Source: Rhyacophila brunnea
Lineage: Eukaryota > Arthropoda > Insecta > Trichoptera > Rhyacophilidae
DNA: 64,000 nucleotides
Reading direction: 5' to 3'
Assembly: GCA_022495005.1 (NCBI GenBank)
Contig: JAGYXB010000659.1
Coordinates: forward strand, 682,001 to 746,000
In this document: one piece after another, positions 44,843 through 54,298 of the stretch
How positions within the stretch are numbered: position 1 is the first letter of the stretch
How the letters are laid out: each line of letters opens with the position of its first letter
Translations under genes and position numbers: made by a program
Notes under the pieces: model-generated
What the model saw: only the letters and a program-made list of their open reading frames with translations
What the model was told of the DNA's origin: nothing
Database searches by the model: none

Positions 44843-45796
44843 ACTATACAATATAAGTATACTTCCAACCAAGCATATTGTTTACATAATATAATTATTC
44901 TATTTTAATGACTAACTTTTATATAATGTATTGTCATTCATCAGTCACATATCTTATAACCTATTGTTCATGTAGTTTTCAATACTGTATATGTAAAGTT
45001 TAGGTAATTATGACTAATAATAAATTTAATACGGTTGTTGGAAGTATTAACAGTGTTATAAATAGTATGTTAATGTATGATATTATCAAATATCTAGTTA
45101 GCAACAACATTCCTACGACCTTTTAATGTATTAATTTGATATATAAACGACAATTAACTGCATTAGGTGTCAGTTATGCATTTTCCATTCATGAATGTGC
45201 GTAGAAGCTGAAATTTTGAAACAAACACAAAATCCGGATTGCAAAAATGACTCTATAAAATCAATTACAATATCTATTAACATTCTATCAGTCGATAATA
45301 TTATTTTTCGATGCACATCTACAATTATTTTTACTATTTAATATTTATAATTCATGTAACTTTTCCAAGTATATGTCTAACAATCATGACCGTTTTCAGA
45401 AACTGACGTCGGAGTATACCCTGGAAATATTCCGTCCCACCGGTTGTCACCGATTGAAAATAAACGTCACTGCATAATTGAACAGTTTAAATTTGGTGTA
45501 ACTGTTAGTTTGAATCCAGTGTACCTAGCGTATATATTTGAATATTAACTACATGTTTTGTATCATAAGTGCAATTTAAATAACAGATTCGAAAACGCAT
45601 TGGACCTACATGGGTTCCGACATGTGTATCCTTTTTTTCCCTAGTATCTTAGTTTTATCAAATTTAACTTTTTTTAAATTATGCACCGAGCTCGCTCCTC
45701 GAGTGGATGAATCCCCAGGCTATTAGTGAAGAATAAATGCTGCCTTTTACGCAAATTTGTGTTTTTACTCTACCTGTCCCCGTAATCCCCACTGAG
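44843..45796. other. No gene recognised
   Basis: AT-rich until ~45690, then moderately GC-rich leading into a candidate exon. Confidence 0.4.
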
Positions 45797-45892
45797 ATTC
45801 ATATCACCGGGTCGTTTCCTTATGGTTCAAAAACATGAAATAAATTCTCATAATCCTCCTTCTTGCTCAAATTCCATGAAAAATGAGGGAAG
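45797..45892 (+). CDS. Candidate exon 1 of a three-exon chain
   Basis: Bounded by an acceptor-like 'tccccactgag' (AG 45795-45796) and a consensus donor AAG/GTAAGT (45893). It uses 1 nt + 31 codons + 2 nt (FISPGRFLMVQKHEINS..). It ends in phase 2, matching the start of the exon at 47013. The peptide is not recognised. The acceptor is weaker than those of the next two exons. Confidence 0.35.
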
Positions 45893-45947
45893 GTAAGTTA
45901 TAAAATTTAAGGTAACACAATGAAAATGTATATACTTATTTGTTATT

Positions 45948-46050
45948 CAACGAAAGATTTGAGAATGTAAATTTTTTTATTGAACATATAGATATAATTT
46001 GAAAACACCTCCAGAGATACGCATATTTAATTACTTATTGGAGAAATCCT
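45948..46050 (-). repeat. SINE-B tail fragment
   Basis: 'ttattcaacga', 'tttgagaatgtaa', 'attgaacatata' and 'aatttgaaaacac' match the SINE-B tail in inverted orientation; no head. Confidence 0.55.
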
Positions 46051-46098
46051 GACACTGGCTAGTAATCAAGGTATGTACCTATTATTAGTATATAATGT

Positions 46099-46541
46099 TT
46101 GAGGCTTTCACGGTTGTTTTTTTATCGTAGCAGATTTTTGGGTTTCCACCGTGTGTCCTTTTTCCTTCTTTACTCGACGTTTCGGGCTCGTTGCAGAGGC
46201 CATTATGAAGAGATGACATGTTTTATGATTAAAATGTAGTGTAGGTATATGAATGTAAACATTGCTCTAAGAATGTTAAAAGAAATCCGATTAGCTAAGA
46301 GCAAACGTTGCTCAGAGTAATATGTCAATCGTTACGACCTGAGATACCGGCTCGAATATTGGTTTTTGCTGATAGTGCCGGAAGCCATGACGTTTTTAAC
46401 CGTAATCCATCATCCCTATTAATATTTTCAGGGTTTCTATGGATTTTAATGGCCTCCGAAACGTCGAGTAAAGAAGGAAGAAGGACACACGGTGGAAACC
46501 CAAAAATCTACTACTATTATTGGTACTTTGATTAAAGCCTC
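46099..46541 (-). mobile_element. Penelope-like element fragment with inverted flanks
   Basis: Inverted repeats 46128-46184 and 46457-46513 share 'ggtttccaccgtgtgtcc' and 'tactcgacgtttcgg'. Between them the minus strand encodes the C-terminal tail typical of Penelope-like GIY-YIG endonucleases. Both arms contain GAAACGTC, the 3' half of the hammerhead described for these elements, without a clear CTGANGA box. Confidence 0.7.
46325..46455 (-). pseudogene. Penelope-like GIY-YIG endonuclease C-terminal tail
   Basis: Minus-strand codons EAIKIHRNPENINRDDGLRL.. followed by a W at the position of the usual 'W.P' and a stop at 46325. The string EAIEI.K.PNN.NRDDG is characteristic of the extreme C-terminus in Penelope-like elements. 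The GIY-YIG core and reverse transcriptase are missing. Confidence 0.72.
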
Positions 46542-46611
46542 AAAAATATGAGCAAAATTTATATAGCGTTTAAGTTGCATGACTATCAGTTAATTTAATC
46601 GTAATTAGATA

Positions 46612-46735
46612 TGTCGTAGGTGGATTAATTGGTAAAGCACATTGGCCGGAATTTGATGGATGCAGATTCAAGTCTTGTCTGTTGTCTTTAAATTTTATTC
46701 TGATAGGTGAAGTTTTCTGAAAATAGTATTAGTAA
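46612..46735 (+). mobile_element. SINE-B-type copy with tRNA-like head
   Basis: GTGGATTAATTGGTAAAGC (box A region) and AGATTCAAGTC (box B), then a T-rich linker and part of the body. Confidence 0.55.
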
Positions 46736-47012
46736 AATGAATAACAAACAAATCTTTCATTAACTTTTGAAATTACATCAGCATTTACATGATATAACTC
46801 CATTACAATGGATTGCAATAAAGGTTTTTGTTTCTTAATGTTTTAATAAACCACTATTTTTTTATTATCAATCATGATTTATCATATTTACTGAATAACA
46901 TAATCTCATTTCTTCTCTCTAATATATTTATACAATATTATTGTATCGTTCTACGTATAATGTCAATAAATGTCTAAATAAATATTGAATATAACTTTTG
47001 CAATTGGTTCAG
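46736..47012. other. No feature recognised
   Basis: AT-rich; would be the end of the intron before the exon at 47013. Confidence 0.4.
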
Positions 47013-47102
47013 CAAGAGAAAAACTAACGCAAATCTTCTAGGCGGCATCGGTACACCATCACACGATCGCATTGGACATATGGTTATTCACAAAATGAGT
47101 AG
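47013..47102 (+). CDS. Candidate exon 2 of the chain
   Basis: Strong acceptor 'ttttgcaattggttcag' and donor TAG/GTATGT enclose 1 nt + 29 codons + 2 nt. The only open frame reads KRKTNANLLGGIGTPSHDR then IGHMVIHKMS. The starting phase fits the preceding candidate exon and the ending phase fits the next. Unrecognised; the GGIGTPSHDRIGH part has a protein-like composition. Confidence 0.48.
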
Positions 47103-47158
47103 GTATGTATCCCATAGACAAATTATTTGAAAAATTAATTGGAATATGCTTCCGCCAG

Positions 47159-47212
47159 TTACTATGACTACCGCTGTCACAGAGATTCCAGCGTGTATAC
47201 AAAATATGAAAG
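47159..47212 (+). CDS. Candidate exon 3 of the chain
   Basis: Separated from exon 2 by a 56-bp GT..AG interval (47103-47158) with a pyrimidine-rich end, a typical size for small insect introns. The exon uses 1 nt + 17 codons + 2 nt (YYDYRCHRDSSVYTKYE) and joins exon 2 in frame. A donor-like AAG/GTACGC follows, but the frame also stays open to a TAA at 47322-47324, so this may be the last exon. Confidence 0.45.
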
Positions 47213-47360
47213 GTACGCACCCATAGTCCTGCGGTCTACGCTGAACCGTAGAGGTGGGTTCTGCGCCGTAGAGCTAGGTCCTGCGACGTTTCATGCGACC
47301 GCTGGCTACGTGATACCCACCTAATAAACTAATCCCTAGCTTCTACGGGTGTCTGCTCGT
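47213..47360 (+). other. GC-rich open patch after candidate exon 3
   Basis: Open in the exon 3 frame to 47324 (RYAPIVLRSTLNRRGG..). It contains a ~20-bp direct repeat ('ccgtagaggtgggttctgcg' and a relative just after it) and weak inverted ends, so it could instead be a small GC-rich MITE. Confidence 0.35.
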
Positions 47361-47885
47361 CGGGTATTTGAAAATAAATTATATGAAAATTTTAGTTGAA
47401 AAGGTAGTGGTTTTCGTGAATTTTATATTAAACATTTGAAACTTTTGAACGATGTAGGGTATCTCGGGTAACATTTGAAAACATTTCAGTAATAAATTTA
47501 ACATTTTGTAGCAATTTATAAACTGCTTAAATAAATGTTTTACTATAAAACGTGTTCATAATCACTTGCTTCAAACAAAGCAACCCCAAAGTTAAATCAC
47601 TATTTTCACACCAAGCATATTGATAAAGTAATTTAATAAGCCATATATTAAATAAATAAAAAACATGAATTTTAGAGATTGTGTAGTGCCATTACATAGA
47701 ATTTCTCAACTATCATTTACTCCTATATTACAAAATATGTAGCAATCTTACCGCTCAGTATTAAATGAGTGACACACTTTTAATAATATGTATGTTTTGT
47801 TGTCGAAAAAAAACAATGGAGCGATAATATTAGTCAGCATTTCATCAAAAAACTAAATCAGTATGGTCTGTTATGATTGGTAATT
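47361..47885. other. No feature recognised
   Basis: AT-rich, nothing supported. Confidence 0.5.
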
Positions 47886-47889
47886 TCAA

Positions 47890-48240
47890 CAATATCTATT
47901 GTAATGTATGTACTGCATTTATATAAATTGGAAGGATAATGCAGGAATCCTCACTGAACTCATCGAGTCCATCACGAGACGGACTACTATTGTCACAAGT
48001 CCTTCACTCGAATCAAGTCTCTCAGTTTATTAATATAATCAATCTCTTCATCACATCGATCTCACCAGTACATCCATATCCGTGATTATAATCTCACTCT
48101 ATTATCTTTATATTTGTGTGTATTGTATTCTTATATCGATCAATAAACTTTCATTCTTAATCCACGCAATAACAACCTTCTATCTCCTCCACCTTCACCT
48201 ATCGCCAAACATATTTTCATATTTAACATAATTTGACAAC
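47890..48240. other. LTR-like segment
   Basis: A TATA-like 'tatataaat' (47917), then CT-rich sequence, an AATAAA signal (48143-48148) and a pyrimidine-rich end, the order seen in solo LTRs. No second LTR, primer-binding site or coding region was found. Confidence 0.25.
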
Positions 48241-48324
48241 AAAAATGAGTAGTTTTATCAAATATTTTGATACCAGATGAATATCTTTATTTCTATAAAT
48301 ATAATATATTATAATGCTTAATAA

Positions 48325-48548
48325 TTGATACCCACGGTGGCCGCGCGGCTTAAGCGTTGGACTATAACGCCTTGGGTCCCTGGGTCTGACAAGTACACAT
48401 ATTGTTTTTCAATTTGTGTATGCGTCAGAGTATGGACCTAATAGATTGAGCAAGTGGCTGACATCCATTTCTCGTAAAAACAAAGTCTGTCAATACAAAC
48501 CTCCAATCTGTGGAAGCCCATATGATCATATTAGGATCGGACATGGTC
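48325..48548 (+). mobile_element. SINE-A copy
   Basis: Head has box A region GGCCGCGCGGCTTAAGCG, but ~10 bp around box B are deleted ('gggtccctgggtctg'), which would disable its promoter. Body complete. Confidence 0.85.
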
Positions 48549-48715
48549 GAAAGAAAAGAAAGAATAATTTATATTATATGCAATACAACATTACCAACAC
48601 AATACGTAGGTATTTCTGTGTATAATAATATAACTACCAACTACGTAGTTACATATACTGAGAAAGCACTAAGGTTTTACTGCTAAGGTGGATTGCTTTG
48701 GCACCAATTCTTCAG

Positions 48716-48795
48716 GCGTTGGCTCATTTCCAAGAGTGCAGAAATCCCATAAACAATTTCTTATTCATAGAATTTATGACAAAATTTTCTTTATT
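48716..48795 (+). other. Weak candidate exon, 80 nt
   Basis: Acceptor 'accaattcttcag' and donor ATT/GTAAGT. Two frames are open; one reads VGSFPRVQKSHKQFLIHRIY then DKIFFI. Strand and frame are not fixed; unrecognised. Confidence 0.28.
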
Positions 48796-49134
48796 GTAAG
48801 TAAAATCATAAATCACTCATACTGCACTAAATTTTATGTTGTTTTGATTATTTTTAATAAAATATTAGAATAATGATCGCGAATATTGTTTTTTTGATAA
48901 TTGTATTGACTTAATAAATTAAAAATCAGATTTAAATAAATATTATGCTACCACAAAGTATACATGTCAGTTAATAAATTGTTTTAATTATTCATTTTGT
49001 TAAATTTCATATGTACCTTTTTATTTACGAAGAGCCATGCGTAAGTATTTATTGACCTAATAAACCAACCTATACAATTGAATAATATTATAATTTATAT
49101 TATTAGTTTGTTAATTTCAGATGTTTGTATTCAA
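48796..49134. other. No feature recognised
   Basis: AT-rich, nothing supported. Confidence 0.5.
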
Positions 49135-49360
49135 ATCATCATCAGCCGGTTTCAATCCACGGCTGGATAAATGCCTCCTCAAATTTTCTCCATGATTTTC
49201 TGTTCATTACTCTTTACTGCCACATAATCCTACCAAAACTTAATATTCTGTCAAAACACCGTATTTTGAAGTGACCTTTCAGTCGTATTTTATCTCTTAT
49301 TAAGCGCACTCATTCACCATTCATTCTATCTGCGAGTTATGTTTCCGGCCCATTGTCATT
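49135..49360 (-). pseudogene. RTE family A-like fragment, decayed
   Basis: The minus strand matches the C-terminal quarter of family A ('gaggaggcatttatccagcc', then 'tggattgaaaccggctgatg'), with many stops. Confidence 0.7.
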
Positions 49361-49384
49361 GATAGGTATTGGCATCCTCTCGAT

Positions 49385-49615
49385 AGCGAGGAATTCTTTT
49401 CTCAAAATGAGACACCTCCTAAGCAATCGAGTCCTTAACTTGGATCCGAGATTGTATATGGTTTGCTGTTATATTCTTTCAATACTTTTCTATATATATA
49501 TAATATGAAGGTATAAACGCTAAGCTAGAGGATACAAGGAAAAGTTGAGACTTTTGAGATGTTACTGTATAAACGGATCCTTAAAGAAGCTTAGCCTGAC
49601 CAGGTAACAAATGGT
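49385..49615 (+). pseudogene. RTE family B fragment, decayed
   Basis: Follows 2160-2375 closely ('tttctcaaaatgagac', 'ctaagcaatcgag', 'gagatgttactgtata', 'tgaccaggtaacaaatg') with indels and a TA-expansion at 49490. Lies head-to-head with the family A fragment. Confidence 0.8.
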
Positions 49616-50734
49616 AACATATTGACGCGATCTCTTCACTTTGTTTTTGCATACTTAATATGTATTAACTAGAATCATTATTTTGGTTATTTTACCGTGT
49701 TTCTTTTACCCGTAGACAAATTGATTAGAAATTAAAATCAGTGTAAGTACACTTGAGTGTGTGAACATTCACAGGCATAAAAAAACTTCTGATACTTCTT
49801 TAATATCGATTAAGACCAAGTGTGGTGCGGGGTGAGTTGGTTTGGACTAGTTTAGAGTATCTATGTTTGTGTTGTTGGCACACAGTATGAAATAGGTATG
49901 CACCATTTAGTAAGAGAACAAGTTTCGTATACATACGTGAGCACTGGATGCAAGAATTGGTTAAACATTATGGCGCAATGGGGATATTGAAAATAACGTT
50001 CAGTAATCAAAATGCATACATTTTACATACAATATTGTAATGCATTCAACTACAAAATGCTCCATAAGTCCATGATGCACATGCTGTGACAAAAATCCAT
50101 GTAGTATAAATAAAGAGTTCCGTAATGTCACGCCATATATTAAAATATATTACAAAATGTTCAAAAACTGACGCTGATAGTTATCGATGCATTGTATGCG
50201 GTAACAATGACATTATAAGGTCCCCACCGGTTAATACTGATTCACAGCATGTTTTGATTAAACTTCCCGCTCCCTGACACAACGCATGCGAGCCTGGTAG
50301 TCCGAAATTTGATTTAAGCGATGATACTGTCCGCCGGGAGATAATACACCCTTTCAGCCCCCTAACGCATAGGGGATGATATTGTATATTGCATTATTAT
50401 TGACGGTGCTAAAGTACTTATCGATTTTGAGTACGTTGCATATTATATTGTGCAAACCATAAAGGTAAAACAAAGTTTATTATTCTCCTATACTCAGAAC
50501 TAGAAAAGCAAAGAATTTAAAGTATTACCTACTGTGCCTTGCAAAGAAAAGTTATTATATTTTAAATTCATTATCTTCTTAACCACAGCCAAGAAACACC
50601 ACTGCTGTTTATGGATATGTATCTACATATTATGATCCACAATTATTGTAGAGGGCTTACTATCAATTTTAAGAATTGTAAAGTAAAAAATAAACATAAT
50701 ATAATTATGATTTTAGCTAAAAGCCTATCCTATA
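49616..50734. other. No gene recognised
   Basis: Mixed composition with a GC-richer segment at 50220-50380. No coding or repeat signal identified. Confidence 0.45.
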
Positions 50735-51325
50735 TTTTGATAAGGGTTGACGTAGGCTATTGAGATTCGACATAAATAGTACACATTAAACATTGTCAGT
50801 CATTCGTACTTATATTTATTGAACTAAGACTACAATTTACATATGCGATTGGTTAGTTTTTTAAAATCAATTAAACCATGTCTAAATCAAATCATAATAG
50901 TTTTGGTATGTTATAAACTATTCGACAAAATAATGCACACTTTTTTATTCATATTTATTTGTTTTCGTTGAATTAAGAATACATATTTCACATTATGTAG
51001 GTTAGTTTTTTTTAAATTCATTAAGCCAAACCTAACCAAACTATAATAGATAAAAAAATATTATTCTATCTATTAAATATCCAAAGTTATGTATGATTTA
51101 ATTGCATAATTTTAAATATTTTATAGATAGACGATTATATTTTGAATATTATCTATTATGGCTTGGTTTTCGCAGTGTTTAATTGAATTCAAAAATACTA
51201 ACCAACACCATCTGTAAATTGTATTATTAGTTCAATGAAAACAAATACGTATGACTCACAAAGTTTATTGTGGACTATTTATGTCGGATATTAACAGCCT
51301 ACCTCAACCCTTCGCCACTGTGATA
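50735..51325. mobile_element. CACAGTG-ended TIR element (Transib-like), second copy
   Basis: Arms 50740-50905 and, inverted, 51135-51325 match the element at 20.0-20.8 kb. The right terminus read outward is CACAGTGGCGAAGGGTTGAG. An extra degraded arm lies in the middle (50930-51060). The left terminus is worn. Confidence 0.65.
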
Positions 51326-51501
51326 TATACGAGTATATTTTTAATTTATAAAAATATAATAAATAAGTAACAAATTATTGATATAGATGTTTACAGAATA
51401 TTTAGATTAACAAAAACGTGGTAAAATAAAAATATACAGCACGTTATTTTTACGTCTCTGGAAGCGCATTGACTAGTCTCATAGCACATTTTATTTATTA
51501 G

Positions 51502-51631
51502 TGACTGACACGAGAAAACTGTTTTCATCCGAAGAGGTCATGGTTTACACTCTACAACCACCCAAAGAGAAAACAAGTATAAATGTGTATGAGGGAGCGA
51601 GACTGGGAGAGGCCGTATTAAAATTTGTAAG
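51502..51631 (+). CDS. Candidate host exon, 130 nt
   Basis: Acceptor 'cattttatttattag' (AG 51500-51501) and an excellent donor AAG/GTAAGG (51632). Exactly one frame is open: 2 nt + 42 codons + 2 nt, reading TDTRKLFSSEEVMVYTLQPP, KEKTSINVYEG, ARLGEAVLKFV. Codon use and amino-acid mix look like a real protein. The 5' and 3' phases do not match the other candidate exons, so intervening exons would be needed. Product unknown. Confidence 0.5.
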
Positions 51632-51639
51632 GTAAGGGA

Positions 51640-51800
51640 AAACATACGCATCTACGCAAATTCTAAATATTAAAAAATAAACTGGCATGTAAAAAAAAAT
51701 GAATCGTATATTTTAATCTGCTCGTTAAATAAAACAAATGATATCATATTCTCATGATAGTTTGACAGATGCTTATAATAGTTCAGAACTAGCATTATCA
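51640..51800 (+). repeat. Dispersed repeat L, diverged copy
   Basis: 'gcaaattctaaat', 'aaacaaatga' and 'agtttgacagat' align in order with 40990-41100 and 56420-56530. Confidence 0.5.
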
Positions 51801-51934
51801 AAGTACGAGTATATTATAGAAAGAATTCAATGATAATATTACAATTAAGTTGTGACAGCTTGATGGAAAGGTATTAAAAAGTATAGTGTACAGAACTAAA
51901 CCGCATCAAATAATGTTGACAGGTCTATGTAGTA

Positions 51935-52555
51935 GTTATATACAGTTTTTTTAATTTATGGCTACGGCAGTATGTTGTAGTTTAACCACTGGGGAATGAC
52001 AAAAGAAATGGCGTATTTCAAAAAAACACTACCTTATTCTTAGGTCAATAATTATTATAAAGCAATCATTATTCGTAAGATGTTTATCACACTTGAATGG
52101 ACAAAGACATAGCTTATAATGAGTATCTTTAGAATTATCTTCAAATGTGTTAATCTTGCCGATTTTTTTAATAATATAATGCCTAATTCTTGTCAAATTT
52201 GGGATCAAAGAGATTATCAATATAATTTTTTATCGTGAATATTTTACTAAAATTATACTAATTGTTTTATAAATGCGTTTAAAAATTAATAAATGTAAAA
52301 AATCTTAACACCACTGCACAGTTATGTACCGAAATATGACTATATTCTAAAATATTAGAGCGAGAGGTTTAAAAGAATACTATTTTATGTAATAAAAATA
52401 CTTTATGCACTCATCAAATGTATATGTATATAAATATTAAGGATAATAAGGCTTCAAAATTATATAAATAGATTATCTACAACGTTTAAAGAATGTCCAG
52501 GATCATGGTTTGAAAATACAATAAAAACTCAATTTTGACCTACGCTGAGCATGTG
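51935..52555. mobile_element. TTAA-type TIR element, copy missing its left arm
   Basis: Matches 18250-18870 nearly throughout ('tttatggctacgg', 'ctggggaatg', 'aatggcgtatttcaaaaa', 'tcaataattattataaagc', 'tgtccaggatcatg', 'ctacgctgagcatgt'). The left terminal repeat is absent. Confidence 0.85.
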
Positions 52556-52799
52556 GGCCGAAGAATTTTTTTCTGGATGTGCTCTAAAATAAGGTTGTAA
52601 TATGAAAGTATTATATTAGATGAATGTCCACAATCAAATGAGGTCGTAAAATCAACCTCTTTCCATTATGTACATAATTGATAAATAGTTTCAATGTGAA
52701 ACATGAAGTGCATCAGAGATATTACTAATTAAATACCATGGCAGTGTTGTGTAACTACTTGTAGTTCCTACTTAGAGTTATATGTTTGTAAGTCATTTA

Positions 52800-53045
52800 A
52801 CATTTGAATGCACTCAGGTATGCCCAGTTGCAATGCAGCGCTATGCCATATATCTCACCTCGAATACCTTCAGCCTACAACCCTTAACGCGGTTTCCTCT
52901 TGAGGGTGTGTTTAAGCTCTCGGCTAGAACGATTTTCACGTCTTAATCGCGTCTCTTTGTTTCACACCCCGTCGCCTATTCACCAACTCAAATATTAATG
53001 CTTCAAAATGTTTAAACCTCCCCCACCCCACAAATGCATTGGCAA
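52800..53045. other. GC-richer patch with frames on both strands
   Basis: The plus strand is open for ~46 codons after 'tgaatgcactcag' (VCPVAMQRYAIYLTSN..). The minus strand includes FVGWGRFKHFEALIFELVN. Neither has a convincing pair of splice sites; unrecognised. Confidence 0.3.
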
Positions 53046-53252
53046 GGAAAATATATGATTCAATTGTATAGCGCACCTCCACCTCTGATTTAAAATGATT
53101 ATTTGTATTGAGGCTTGAATAATTTAAATTAAATAGATGGTTATTATTGTCAAAATATAAAGACAAAGGTGTGATGAATTTATGCATTAATGTATACGAC
53201 TCTAGTTTACTTTCAGATATTTAATTATACTCCTTAAATAAATTGCTTTTAA

Positions 53253-53584
53253 ATTCTAATGGATTTAAGTTTTGTACTGTTTTGTACTCACCAAAAGGCA
53301 AACACACACTGACAACGAGCACCATTGACTCTAAAGAAAATAAAAAAGTAATAAAGTTAATAGATACGTTTTCACCTACTTTATTATATTGTTATGTAAG
53401 TTAGATTTAATGGTGTTCATTGGCAGTGTGTGTTGTCCTTTTGGTGAGTGTACACAGTGCCTGAAGATGCCGAAAGGCGGAACCCGAGTCGCAAAAAACG
53501 ACTCAAATGGAACAGTACGAAACTTAAATCTATTAGAATTTAAATTCGAATTCCACCAAGTACCTTCGATCGATAGTATTAAAA
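53253..53584. mobile_element. Hammerhead-motif retroelement, copy 5, 9-bp target duplication
   Basis: Starts ATTCTAATGG, ends CGATAGTATTAA. TGCTTTTAA flanks it (53244-53252, 53585-53593). The left arm is shortened; the right arm carries a ribozyme motif at 53461-53490 in which A13 is G (GGA instead of GAA), predicted inactive. Confidence 0.8.
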
Positions 53585-53639
53585 TGCTTTTAATTTGCTA
53601 TCATTGTATTAAAATATTTATATCCATAAATACTATACT

Positions 53640-54298
53640 AGAGTTATTTCAAAAGTGACCTCCCATTATGTCTTATGATGCGACTACATTATTATCATGT
53701 CATGAGAAAAATTTAGTCTATGGTTCCGTCATTCCGCGAAATATTTTGAATGATCACTATCTATAAAGTCAATAATAATGGAAAGTGCCAACTCTAATTT
53801 ATTAGTATTTTGAATTGATATTCATTATTTATTGTAAGTTCAATTAGTTTTAACAGTTTCTACGTGTGCGTAAGTTAAAATTACATGCGATATTGCATTC
53901 AAAGATAATATTTTAAACAGAACTCAACTAGCAGACTATAGATAATAGACGTAAATACGTGACATATATAATAATTTATTAGAAAATTCATAGAGAAAAA
54001 AAATACAAAAAGCACGCGTTTTGATGTTTGTCGAAAATGTGTAGGCATGCAGAATAAAATCAAAAGCGTTCATGTAGTTGGCGATGTAGTGCGATACGCG
54101 TGAGGTGACCTCATTGTTTTTTTGGCCATTTCGACAGATTATTCGTTTAAAAACTCAAAATGTGCTACGTCATAGGAGCATCTGTCAGATAACATTTTAA
54201 ATACCAAGAAAAACGAAATTACACATTTTACCCGTAGCAGCAGCTTACTGTAACAGCATGTAACGTAATGATAGTGTATTTAAAGCATTAATGTAAGA
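53640..54298 (-). repeat. Dispersed repeat R2, empty-site copy, abutting the Helitron
   Basis: Inverted relative of 41460-42190 without its MITE. On the minus strand it begins TCTTACATTAATGC immediately after the Helitron's CTAG, so it may be the 5' part of a further Helitron unit; compare the 5' end TCTTTCATTA of copy B. Confidence 0.7.

Noticed and set aside
46308..46535. 75-codon plus frame over the Penelope fragment
   Set aside because: The minus strand carries the recognisable Penelope-like C-terminal motif; the plus frame is its shadow.
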